A DNA stretch of 64,000 nucleotides from Porogramme epimiltina (taxonomy: Eukaryota > Basidiomycota > Agaricomycetes > Polyporales > Polyporaceae): contig FTLJ01000607.1 in NCBI GenBank assembly GCA_900155495.1, positions 1 to 64,000 of the forward strand, read 5' to 3'. Positions 1 to 11,257 of the stretch are shown here, piece by piece. The notes below the pieces were generated by a model. The model searched no databases and was not told the DNA's origin. It saw only the letters and a program-made list of their open reading frames with translations. Position 1 is the first letter of the stretch. Every line of letters begins with the position of its first letter. A program made the translations under genes and the position numbers.

Positions 1-2769
1 CACCCAACCCAACCCCACCCCCGCGCGGGCGGCACCGACCCGCAGATGAGCGGGCGCGACCCCGCGCGACGCTGTTCATGCCCGCGAGCCACCCGACACC
101 GACCGCACGCTGTCCACCTCGCCCGGCCCGCCGCCTCTGCCCGTCTTCGCGCTGGGCCGAGAACGGCGTGCGCACGCGCGGCGTGGGCCACACCCCCGTC
201 TTCGCGCACGCGGGCCTTCTGGACGCCTTCCGCGCGAACGCTTCGAATGCGTCCCGAAGCCCCGCCTGGGCCGCGTCGAACGCGTCGCGCCGGGCGTTCG
301 CGAAGGCGCAATCAAGCCTTATGCGGCCGCGCGCCGCCCGGTGCGCGCGTCGCGTGGCCTCCGCCGCCCTCGGTGGACGCGCGCTGCCCGCGGGGGCGGT
401 CGCGCGAGCGGTGCGCGCTCGCGAGATGGGCGCCTGCGGCCGCGCGTTCGTTCGTTCGCCCGGGCCGCGGCGGGGCCTGGGTAAGGTGCGTGATCGCCGG
501 GGCGCACTGCTCGCGAAAATTTCATACAAATTCATGTATGTATTGTGTATGTATGCGGGCCTGGTGGGCGCGGGCTCCGTAACTCTCGGCCGCGGCGGGG
601 ACCGCACCGTGGTGTTCGGGGAGCGCAAGGTTAACCTCGCACGGCCGCACGAGGACGGATGGGGTTGCTTGTGCCGGGTGGGTGCGCGGTACGGCGAGGG
701 CGGGGAGGCGGTGATCTGGGGGCTGGTGGCGCGTGGCCACCGCCGCTGCACGCGAAGGTTGGCGGACGCTGGCTCGCGCGGGCGATATACTCTTCGGTGA
801 TGGCCACACCCTGCGCTGCTGCGAGTGCCAGACGCGCGCGGCCTGGCGCACAACAGTGTGCGTCGTCGTCATACAGGCACCGGGAATCTAGGGCCACGTT
901 TCACCGCAAACGTTTGTTCAGAGAGGACAGGACAGCGGGCAGGGCACGCACGCGTAGCGCCGCTAGTACGCATGCGGCGCGTGCTACGCAGACAATCTCC
1001 TCGGTATGTCGGCATGTATTGAATGGGCACCGGTGGTGGACGCTGCACACGTCGCGTTAGGTTTGAGTTAAGCTCGAGGGAGCCTATGGAACGGCGCGCC
1101 CTCCGGGCCTGCACGGCCGTATCGGGCGCGTGCGTCTGCGGACGACGATTGAGGAGGGCGGTGGATCCGAGGCGGGGTCGGCAGGTACGCCCGAGGGCGT
1201 ATTGCGGCCAGCACAGTCGGCGAGCGTCGCGCGCGGCGTGCTGGATGGGGCCTAGCGTCGGGTATGTTCCTGCACTAGGAGTTTGAGAGGGGAGGAGATA
1301 ACAGCCCGGCCTGCGCACGCGGTGCGCGCGCGCACCAGGAGGGGCGAAGAAGGCACTCCTGGGCGGAGCATGCGCGCGGTGCGCAGACGCCGCGGCGCGA
1401 GGCAGCCTCTTCACAACGCGCACAACGCAGTCGCGCGCGGTGTGTTTGGCGAAGGAGGGGGGGGCACCAAGGGTCGCGGCTCGCGCGTACGCGGGGCGCA
1501 CGGCGGCGCAGCTTCTAGGGCCCATCACAACGCTCGCGGGCCATGGACGGCCTAATCGGGATCGGGGGCGGGTCGAGGCCGATGGTTTTGACTCTTGATT
1601 GAATTGGGGGGCACGTGGAGGCGCCCGCGCGCGCATCTACCGAGTGACTGAGTCTGCAGCGCGCGCCCGCGTGCCCCTTCCCCCGAGCGGTGCGCGCGGC
1701 GCCCTCTCCCGCGCGCGCAGGGGTGCCCTGCGCGGGTGGGTGCGCGTGCCGGGTATGGCGTGCCCGCCCTGAGTGCGGGAATTGAGAGGGCACGCGCGCG
1801 GGAGCGGCTGGGACCTGGGTGCGGACGTGCAGACCGCTGGATGTTGGTTTGATGGCCAGGATCAGCTGCGGAACCTAGTGGAAGGGGCCAAGTCAGATTG
1901 TGTCAACGCGTACGCGAAGGAAATTGACTCCTACGCTGCACATCCGGGGCGTGTATGAAATGTCCATTTCTGGGAACAAAGCAGAGATCAATCGCGGATA
2001 TCGAGGATACTCGGAATACAAGCACACCTTACGCCGGCATACACGGCTCTCGCGACCTTCCAACAGTGGTGTCGAGTTACAATGAGCGAATAAAACTAGA
2101 ACGCGGTCACATGCGCGCCGGCTTTCCTAGGGAGCAGTGGGGGGGCCACATCCACCCCTGCCGGCGGGAGCGGGTTCGGGGAGGCCTGATAGAAGCCGCG
2201 CAGAACATAATGGCGACTGAATGGGCATCACGCGCACTAGAAGGGCAGAAGACCCAAACGACGAGCGAGTGAGCGACGTCGACGTCGTGGACGCGCCCGT
2301 CCACCGATGCGCGCGACGAGCCACAGCCGGCGGACGAAACGGACGCGGGCACATACGTGCATTGCACCCCGCGCGCAGAACGCGGATGCGGATCGCCAGG
2401 ACCCTTCCTCTCCCCCAACCCCCCCTCCCACCTTCTGCACGCGGGGCGGGGCGGTGGAGACAGGCCCGCCATGCGCAGGCCGCGTGGTGGCCACCCCAGC
2501 TTCTTCGTCTAGCTTCTTGGCTTCTGGAGGCCCCCTAGGACAATTGGCCCTGCTGGGCTCCGGGGCTCTACAGCTGCCCTCTAGAACGCGCCCTCCTGCG
2601 GGACGATCGCGAGCGCGAGCTTCGACAGCGATGGGGCCGGGCGCCTGCGCGTAGGCCACCCAAGCTCCGTCGGGAGACGCGCGGCGGCCCTCGGACCCCC
2701 GGGACGCGGCGTAGCACGCGCACGCGCACGCCGGAGCAGACGAGCGCGCGCGGAAGGTGGGAAGAAGGG
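1..2769. other. GC-rich stretch without a recognisable gene
   Basis: This stretch is extremely GC- and CpG-rich, with many runs of cg and gcgcg. Open frames run on both strands and in several frames at once because stop codons are rare. None gives a protein I recognise, and their composition is dominated by Arg, Ala, Pro and Gly, as expected by chance. The opening bases are C-rich (cccaaccc type), but no TTAGGG or CCCTAA telomere array is present. I see no tRNA or rRNA here. Confidence 0.6.
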
Positions 2770-4470
2770 GGGGGGCGTAAATTGCAAGGTTGGGGATCGT
2801 GTAAGCGTGGGCTGGGCGCGGCCGGCTCTGGGCCCCCGATGCGGGCCTGCTCGACGCTTCGCGTGGGAGCGGCGCGGGCGGGGCTCGGGGCTTCGGGGCT
2901 CGGGGCTCGGGGGTGGGCTTCCGCTGGGAGGCTGGGAGGCTGGGAGGAACGCGCGGGGCGAGAAGACGTGCGCGCGCGGGGGGGGGCGTCGGGTGGAGTG
3001 TGAGGCGCAACGAGGCGAGGCGAGGGCAGGGCCTAACCCGGGTGTGTGTCGCATCTGCAGGTGCAGGGTTTCGACGGTTCGACGGCGGCACGGTTCTGGA
3101 GGGTGCAGATGACGCAGGGCCAGCGGCGGGGCAGGTGACGCTGCGCTGAGGTAAACGCGAACCTTGCTGGCGTGGCGAGCCGAGGGGGGCGCGAGGGGAA
3201 CGCGTTCTGGGCGCGATCACGCGGCGGGGGAGAAGCCGCGGCGGCGCGTGTGGCCGCACAGCGTCCGCGCGATCAAAAGCCAGAAGACGTGCGCCGGAGC
3301 TGGGGGCTGGGGGTGGCGTCTTCATGGGAGGGCGCGGGGTATGACCCGGGCTGCTGCAGAAGCCAGCCTGCTCCGCTATCGGTGCGCGGGCGAGAGGACC
3401 TCTAGCCGCGATGTCCACCGCGCCGCACGGAGGGTGCGCGCCGTCCTGTGGGGGTTTAGAGTTGAGTTAGCCGGCGGTGAGTAGCGCAGGGCAGGGTACC
3501 TGTGGCGGACCCCGGTGTCGCGCAGCAACGCCAACGCCTGGGGGTGGGGGCAAACGTGCGCTCGCTGCAGGCTAGAACGTGATGATGCTCGCGCATGTCC
3601 GCGGAGCGAGTGTGCGGAGCGACGGGGCCGCCAGAGCGAAGGTACAGTGGGCCGTGGACGAGCGCACGGGTGTCCGAATATGGACGCGACACCGACCGAG
3701 CCCGCCCGAACACGTCCAAATGTGCTCATGGGCTTGCCGCCGCGCGCACGAGGGCGCCGCACGACGCGCGCGCACGCTCCTCCCTGCGCACACGTATGCA
3801 CGCGTCTGGGCGTGGGCGCATCAGGGCGCGGTGGGGACGAGAGGCGACAATGGAGCTCGAGGAGGCGCACGCACCGCGGCATGTAAGATTCAGATCGGAA
3901 GATTCACGACGTCCACCCGTCCACAGGCGCGCGGCGGCTGTCGAGCGCGTCGAGCATTGGCTGCATCCGCGGCTGCTCGTGTCGCCAGCCCGTGACAAGT
4001 CGCGCCCTCGCGCGCCTGCCCCCCGGCGATGGGATCTGTGCGGTGACGGCGAGCAGTGCTGCGCGATGCATCTCCCCCTAGGCTCGCGTCCAATTCGCTT
4101 GCGGTGGTGCGCACGAGCTGTTCGCCCGCCGGCGGACGCGCTTGCCCTCTCTGCGGCGAGATTTCTGTATCTGGACGCCCGAGCTCGGCGACTCGGCGAA
4201 TTTGACGAGGTCTAGTGCGGGCAAGAATCTATCAAGAGGCCGGGGGAGTGGCCGATGGATCAGGCAAAAGGGCGTCCAAGCGAGCGAGGAGGGTTGAAAT
4301 AAGCGGACGGTCCAGCGAGATCGTGCGGAAACGAGCATGCAAATCGCGCGAGGAAGGGAAGTCCGTCGTGATCCAGCTCGCGAGGTGTGGCGCTCTGCCC
4401 CCGTGGCCTTCCGGAATCGGCTCGAGCCGGCGGTCGCCGAGTCCGAGCAGGCGCCCTGTCTCGATACGTC
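2770..4470 (+). repeat. Dispersed repeat, copy A (about 1.7 kb, GC-rich)
   Basis: This segment is a diverged copy of the segment at 16,050-17,870, in the same orientation. Shared anchors occur in the same order: gcgtaaattgcaaggtt (2776 and 16,056), a block with tgtccgcggagcga and the string accgaccgagcccgcccgaa (about 3598-3715 and 16,934-17,050), and gatgggatc followed by gcggtgac (4029 and 17,285). Its tail (about 4180-4470, with caaatcgcgcgaggaaggg) also matches fragments near 24,069 and 29,920. No intact open frame, target-site duplication or terminal repeat could be identified, so the element class is unknown. It could be a non-autonomous or decayed transposon. Confidence 0.65.
2879..2960 (+). 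repeat. G-run array with G-quadruplex potential
   Basis: Five runs of four or more G are separated by short loops (ctc, cttc, ctc, ctc), followed by three tandem units of gggaggct. This pattern fits the consensus for an intramolecular G-quadruplex on the plus strand. It l lies inside repeat copy A and overlaps no supported gene. Function, if any, is unknown. Confidence 0.5.
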
Positions 4471-7400
4471 ATCGTAATGTCCGCTTTCATCTTGACAGTG
4501 TTCTCCATCTATGGCCCTCCAGTCAAAACCCCGCCTGCAGGTGGTGCGACGTAACGAACCGCAGCCACAGACGTGCCTACCTGTTAATATCTGCTCTTGA
4601 GACCTCATAGGAGCAATCTATTGTCGGCTAGGTTTTTTGATCTGCTACTTACAGCCAATCAACTCAAGACTGACACACAACGATCATGACAGGTCGAGCG
4701 TACCTTGGCTTGACTCAGCCTCGCGCGTTATCCGACCTCTCATATATCGACTTGCTTCGCACCCGTGCCCAGCCACCAAGTAAGGTCGAGATCAAGTCAC
4801 GATGTTAGTCCACAAATAATAGCGCATACTAGCGGGGCGGAAATTTTTGCATCCTAGCGCCCTGCTGCTCTCTCGAGCTTGTCGAAGGTTGTGATGATCG
4901 GCGGCCACCTCGGACACTCTGCCCTTTTTTTAACAGGTAAGCTGAACTTACTCGTCCTTCTGCGCCGTAATAATGCAGGCACGGCCCTCTCATTGGCAGA
5001 CCGGGCGGCTGCTACCGCTCAGGCCAATCATACTGCCCTATGCCTGACAATGGCCACCAAATAACGGACAAGACGTGTGCGCCATCGGCGGTGTAGCAGG
5101 CCAGCGAATAGAGAGCCATGCGGACGTCTGTGGGCGGCGGAAATGCGTCCGCGAACGATGTGAGGCACCGGCCATCTCACGCTGCCCTTATGGCCGCGCC
5201 CCAACGGGACAACGACTTCCCAAATCGGACCACTACGCCTGCGGCCATACGGCACGCCCGACGTTTCGCGAGCTTGCGATCGCGGCGCCGACTCTGGTTG
5301 GACGCTGAGGGCCGCAATCCAACCACAGGCAGCGCGTTCGACGCGACGATTCGACTTCGGAAGCTACGCTATGATCACGTCTAATCTCCCCAGTGCAGCT
5401 CGCCGTCTAGAAGGGCGGCTTCTCGAACGCCCTCTCGTTGCCACCTCGCCGTCAATGATCGCCCCCGCGCTCCCTCAAAGCCTCCCAGTCGCCGTGCACC
5501 CAAGGCCCACAGCCAATCCGGTGCGCGCAGGGTGGCGGACGCGCCGCACTCGATGCCCAGAAAGGTCTGATTGGCCCTCACGCCCCCCCGCGCTGCGATT
5601 GGCTCCCGCCCTCAGCCCGCCAGGCGCGCGTGCTGATGGACACCGAAGGCGGATTTCCCCGGCGCGCCGGGACACCTCGCGGACGGACGGGTCAGCCAAT
5701 CGCGGGCGGGAAGCGGGCGCGGACGCGATTGGCCGGCTGCTGTCGCCGAGGAGGGCTCTCGAGATCGCGCGCGCCGCACGGACGCACACGAGGCTATCGC
5801 CACCACCCGCCGCCGCCCGGGCGGCAACGCGCGTTCCCGAGGTGGACGGCGCTGTCGCCATCGCGAGATGGGGGCGCTCGTGGGGACTCGGTCGGGCGGG
5901 TCGGTCCCCGCTGCGCTGCGATTCGCTCTGCTGCCCTGTTCTGTGGGCTGTTGTGGGCTGGCGCGCCACGGCCTAGACGATGGGTATATCGCGCGTGACG
6001 AGGTGAGCGTTGTATTTGTATTCGTGTTTCTTGTTCTGAAAAGTGACTATCGTTCCGGACTACGGGCGCGCGATCGATACTGGGCCAGGATGGGGCGCAT
6101 CGACCCGCGGGGCTATCGAGATACCGATTCAGCCTGTCCCGAGCGTGTCGCTCGGTGAACACCGCGTCCCCGCTTGCGTTCTGCGTACGCTCGAAGTCGC
6201 CGTTCGGGCTGACGGCGAGGACTGTCGTCTCGGCCGACGTCGAGTCCTACGATGTCTGTCTACACGGTACGTGATACATTAACTTCGTTGTTCCACGAGG
6301 AACCTCATGGACGCGCCTCAAGATCTTTCTGCAACAATCCCCCAGCCACGTCATCACGCTCACCCACACCCAGTCGCCTGCAACCATCTCGGCTCCCCGT
6401 CGACCAAAGACAAAGCCCCGTACAGCAACACGGGACAAGGGCGGCACCGGTGCGCCCGCGCCGCGCACGGACACGCCAAATTCGGGCCCCAGACGCGACC
6501 GCGACCAGTCCCATCCGCCTCCGCGCACCACGAACCAGAATCCGACCTGTGATGGTGGTGGTCGTGCATCGCGGATCAGGACTCGAGAATGAGAGCGGGA
6601 GTTTTTTTCCATTGTCCAGACTCCAGGGAGGGTGCGGAGCACGGCTGATCCGCGCAATGTGGCGCGGCCGGTGCTCCAGCCCGAGTCGCGCGTAGGTCGC
6701 CGGGGCGCACTCCACTCGCCTACTCCCGACAAGAGTTCGACGTTCGACGATCGACCCCACGCCGGCGACCATTCCGCGCTGGGAGCGGCACCTTAGCTTG
6801 GTGGGGCAGCGTCGATCTGGGCTGCTCGCGTGGCGTTTGCTGCCGGACGATTGGTCCCACTGGCCTCGGCTCGGATCGAGCGGGAGAACTGTTGTCGCGG
6901 GCGGCCTTCGCGGGGGCGGCCTTCGCGGGCAGAATGAGGGATATCATATCTGTGGTCTGACGAACGCAGTGGGTGCGTCTACTTGCGCTTCGGTGAGGTA
7001 CGGGGAGCGGAATGATTCGAACGTCCCGCTCGCGGCATCCAAGGCAAGTGCCCCGCTCTCCCTTGTTATTCCGCTCACGGGGCCCACACGAACAGACACA
7101 GATTCTGCTCGGCTCGGACGAGCACCGTCGCCCGGCCGTTCCCAGTGTCGCGCCACTCCACTACGACTAGCCAAAGAACGAACGATTATGCCCCACAAAT
7201 CCCGAGGGGGGGTTCTCTTCTCGCCTCTGAAGTGGTTATATGAGCCTTATCAGATGACTGATCATGATGGCCCACCCGAAGCGAAGTGCTCCGGCGCACA
7301 GTCTCGTATCCGCCCTTCCACCACGGGCGACGACGTCCATCGCGCACACGGCGTCCGCCCAGGCCCCGCGCCCCCTCCCTCCCTCCCTTCCAATAGGCGA

Positions 7401-10400
7401 AGTTACTCGCCACCGCGCCCGCGCGCGTCCCCACGCAGCGTGCGGCACTCCTAAATCCGGGCCCCCACCTCGGACCGGATCACGCCCGCGCGCCCCAGCG
7501 AACGCGCACGTCGACGTGGACGGCGGCGGCGCGCCGCCGCCCGTCGGCAGCTGCCCGGCCACTCAACGCGCGCCCGGTGCGCATCGGCATCTAAACGTCA
7601 GCCACGCGCGCCCCGGCGCGAGACCGCACCGCCGCGCGCGGGAAGCGCGCCTGCCCCGCTCGTCCTCGTCGGCGGCGTGGAGGGGGGGGGGGTGGGGGGG
7701 GGAGGCGCGTGCGCGGGAGGCGAGGTGCCGAAGAGGGGCGCGTGCGGCGATGTGTGCCGCTGCGCGTGCCGTAACTCGCCCTGGGAGCCGACGAGGGGGT
7801 GGGTAGGTCGCCGGTCCCTAATGCCGGGGTATTGCGGCACCCCCCCCCCCTCCTCGTTCGTGCTGTGGCGGGCATCATATCGTCTCGGGCGGGCGCGCTC
7901 ATGTGCCTCCGGGACGCCATATGGTGCGTGGAAGATCCGCGAAAATTACGGGAGGGGCATCTCGCGCCTTGCGGCCGTCTCAGCACGTCTTGCTCGTGAG
8001 CGATTGTGGCGCTATACGCCACACCTGAAGATACGAGAGAAGAGACGCAGGAATAGTAACGCTTCCTCCAGGTTGTACCTTTACGATAAGTACTAGGCCC
8101 TATATCAAGGTCGGCGGTCAGACTCGTGAGTGATATTGACACAATGACTACGTAGTTTCCTCGCATAGTTCGATCCTGCCATGTGCTTCTCTCGAGCATG
8201 CAGACAGGCAGGATACGTACTGTGCGGTGGTGACGAGATTGAGGGAGGTTCTGCAGTACGTTGCGTAGCTTAACTACTCCGCGTTTAAATAACACGTAAT
8301 CGTAGCCTTCTGTGTTCGGTAGCCTTACAAAGCAATCCCAGATGCTCGTTCGGCGAGCGCGTGCTCTAGTCGAAAGGGAGGGTGTACTACTGAGATGTCT
8401 ACGACTTGCCATTAGTGAAGTGGCACGTTGCTGCGTGTTCCCAATCCCAAACGGTGAGCATCTCGATTTTATCTTTGTCAGTAACGAGCTTAGGCTCCAG
8501 GAGCAGTGCCGCCCATCTAAGATGAGAGGGGAAGCGCATGACTGGTGAACGGAAGCAGCGTGGATAATTGACAACTCTTCTCCCGTGAGCTTTTCGTGCC
8601 GTATTGGCGTCTCGCCACGGCACTGTGCCGGGCGTGTTGCGAGAGTCGATACACGCAACGATTTTCTATCCCGTGACAACCTACCCGTTTCGATTTCGCC
8701 CCACCCCGCCTTACGATGCCCCCAGCTACCCCTTGACGAACCAACACCACACCTAGGGGCCGAGCGCAGTATCGGGTCGGTGCCTGCGGGTCTCTTCGCC
8801 TCCCATGCTTCTCTTCTTACGCGTGACCTCCGATCGCTGGCCGGTACGACCGACTCGTCCCCTGGTAATGCCGTTCTCGTGCCTTTCTGTGGACCTCACG
8901 CGTCGGTTACGTGTGCGTCGGCGGATCTGCTGAGGATCCCCACGCCAGCCCTCGCGCGCGCGCACCACGACGGTGTGTTCTTCAGGGGGGTGACGGCAGC
9001 ACGACGGTGGAGAACAAGTGGATACGTTGTGGGTCTGTAGGTGGACCCGTCTGGTCCGTGCACGGGATCATCGGAACTACTCCGTGCAGCTTGTAGCTTG
9101 AACGCACACTCCCATGTCAAGCTGCGGGGCTCGGCCTAATCCGCATGCCCTCAGTGCCCCATCGGAGTCCGTGAGCGCTTGAGCCCTCGAACGTGTGTAG
9201 AAGGACGTGGCGAAAAGGCGTTCTACGTATACACGAGTTAGGCTCGGTGCAAAAAGCACGAATCGCGGAGTCAAGTGATCACCTACGCGGTTACGAAAAG
9301 TACACACACATAGGTATCTCCAGCACCCATGTACGCACGTATATGGGACCGGCCATCCTTTTTAGGAACTTTGGGATAAACAAGCGCCGGGGATGTTCAT
9401 GTCCCTGCGCACATACGGGTAAGGGTAAGTGGTCGGACCGGAGCTGCCCTTCTTGGCACGGCGACTTAGGCGTGCACCGCAAACGTTCTCGGCCCTCTTC
9501 AAATGGAACGGGGGGTAAGCTCGCGGAGTGGGACGGCGGACGCGGGAGGAGCGTGATTATAATTTCTGCGGGCGCGTACGGCATAGGAAGGTGGACGTAC
9601 GAGCGTGGCGCACGCGGGCGGCAACGCAACACGTATGGGGAAGCGGGGTCGTACGTGCGCTGTGGAGCGCGCGGGGGACGTCGACGGGGCGGGGGACGGA
9701 GTGCGCGCACCTCAATCACATACGGCCCGCAGGGGCGTGCGGGAATGGGCGTTTGACGTGATGGACGCGGCTTCGCATGACGAGATGAACGCCGATATTG
9801 AAGCGGGGGACGCCCGCGGCGCTCTCCGTTTTTGCTTTTTGCAAGGGAGAACCTGCGGAACCGCGGGGAGGACGGACATCTTGTCAGGCTGCGCCACTGC
9901 AGCGCGCTCGTTCGCCGAATTCGAAGATGCGACATGCAGATTTTTGATATTGAAATGCATGCCGATACGCACCACCGCGCTGGTCTGAGGGGATGATTTG
10001 TAGGACGGCGTCGTGAGGGCCGGGGTGATGTTGGTCCGGCTCGAGCGCGCGGTGCACGACAGGAGACAACACATTGCGATCGCGTTGATAATTCCCGTGC
10101 GGCCGTAACTACAGATGCGGGCGTAGACAATGAGGCACGGACACGGCGCGCATGGCCGAATGTCCCGCGCCAGGAAATTATCGTCCATTATCTAATGTCA
10201 CGGGCTCCACATACAAACCTTTTGTATGCCGATAACAAACGACTACAAAGGGTTTGTATTAGACCAAGGATGTCACGTACATGTCATATGCCGTGACATT
10301 CGGCCATGCACGCCGTGGGATGCCTTTCTCGCCCGTGCCGTAGAGTGTGCCGGAGGATGCCAGGACCGGCGGTGCGTGTACGTACGTTGTGGAACCTCGA

Positions 10401-10984
10401 AGGATACACAAGGTTCGGTGCCTCGCGCTGTAGCGCTGTGCATAGTTATCGCACGATTGGCCCTGATAACTCTGAACTTTGTTGACATCGTCACCATCCC
10501 GCGTGAGAGCCTGTAACTTCAAGGTTGCCCGTGGCGGCGTCGGGCGGCGTAGGGGTGGACGAACACGTGTAAGCCAGAAGGTGCCACTTCAAGGAGTTTT
10601 GAAGTAGATGGCCCGAGATCCTAGCTCGGAGGTGAGCAATGCTGTACGGGCGGGAAGGTGAACTGGTGGAATAAGTAGAGTGATCGTCGTGCTGAAAAAG
10701 GAGGGTGGACGCGCGTCTCCTTTACCTAAATCGGCGAAAACTGTCACGTGGGGATTGATGGAAGTTGGAACGGAGTCTGGGCGGTTTGCGCCAAAGCTCA
10801 ATTAGTTTCACATAGAGTTAGATTCACAAGACATTCCGAATACAGTGCTACTGGGAGACTCAACCTACACGAATGAAGTGCAATTTGGGTTACTAGAGAA
10901 CTTTGAGTACTAATCTACAAGGATCACGTTGGCGTCTATCTAATCGTTCTGGCGGCAGTTTCCGAGGCCCCTCGTGGCAAATCT
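4471..10984. other. GC-rich to mixed stretch without a supported gene
   Basis: No open frame here resembles a protein I know. Long frames overlap on both strands up to about 9.8 kb and look like GC-rich chance frames. Two features stand out. Around 4,890-5,040 the sequence resembles the open frame at 10,985-11,257 (shared ccacctcggacac block). Around 7,677-7,706 there is an almost pure G tract (about 10 G, a T, then 9 G), with a C tract of about 10 bases at 7,840-7,850. GC content falls after about 9-10 kb. Confidence 0.5.
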
Positions 10985-11257
10985 TTGACGGTTGACGTGT
11001 TATCCCAACTCTTCTTGGGAGGCGACCACCTCGGACACATAGCTGACCTTGAACTCCTTCTCATTCCGCTAAGAGATATCATACATATCGACCCGACTCA
11101 GACTTTATCTGGTGTCCGTGAGTACTTGTTCGCTGATGCTTCGGCTGCTATGACGTCACTATCGGCCCTAGTCGAAGCATACCGCCTACTTCACAAAAGG
11201 CGGTATCGGAATGCTCGAACGTCTGATGAGACATTGCTGGATTACTTACCGGATTGA
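10985..11257 (+). other. Short open frame, possible gene or transposon remnant
   Basis: A 90-residue frame begins MTVDVLSQLFLGGDHLGHI and ends at a stop after LDYLPD. Its composition (Leu, Ala, Asp) is more protein-like than that of its GC-rich surroundings. The part reading GGDHLGH resembles a second place near 4,890, where the DNA reads ggccacctcggacac, so this may be a piece of a repeated gene or element. A 9-base inverted repeat (ataccgcct / aggcggtat, 11,179-11,206) lies inside the frame. No start context, intron or domain supports a real gene, and I do not recognise the family. Confidence 0.2.

Noticed and set aside
1..30. Possible telomere at the left end (cccaacccaacccc)
   Set aside because: The bases are C-rich but do not form tandem CCCTAA or another regular telomeric unit.
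2237..3418. Minus-strand open frame of 393 codons
   Set aside because: Almost entirely Pro, Ala, Arg and Ser, lying across a repeat copy and a G-run array. Open frames exist on the other strand too.
9291..10130. Minus-strand open frame of 279 codons and the overlapping plus-strand frames at 9,193-9,988
   Set aside because: Low-complexity Arg/Pro/Ser composition, overlapping open frames on both strands, no domain and no splice structure. Typical of GC-rich chance frames.
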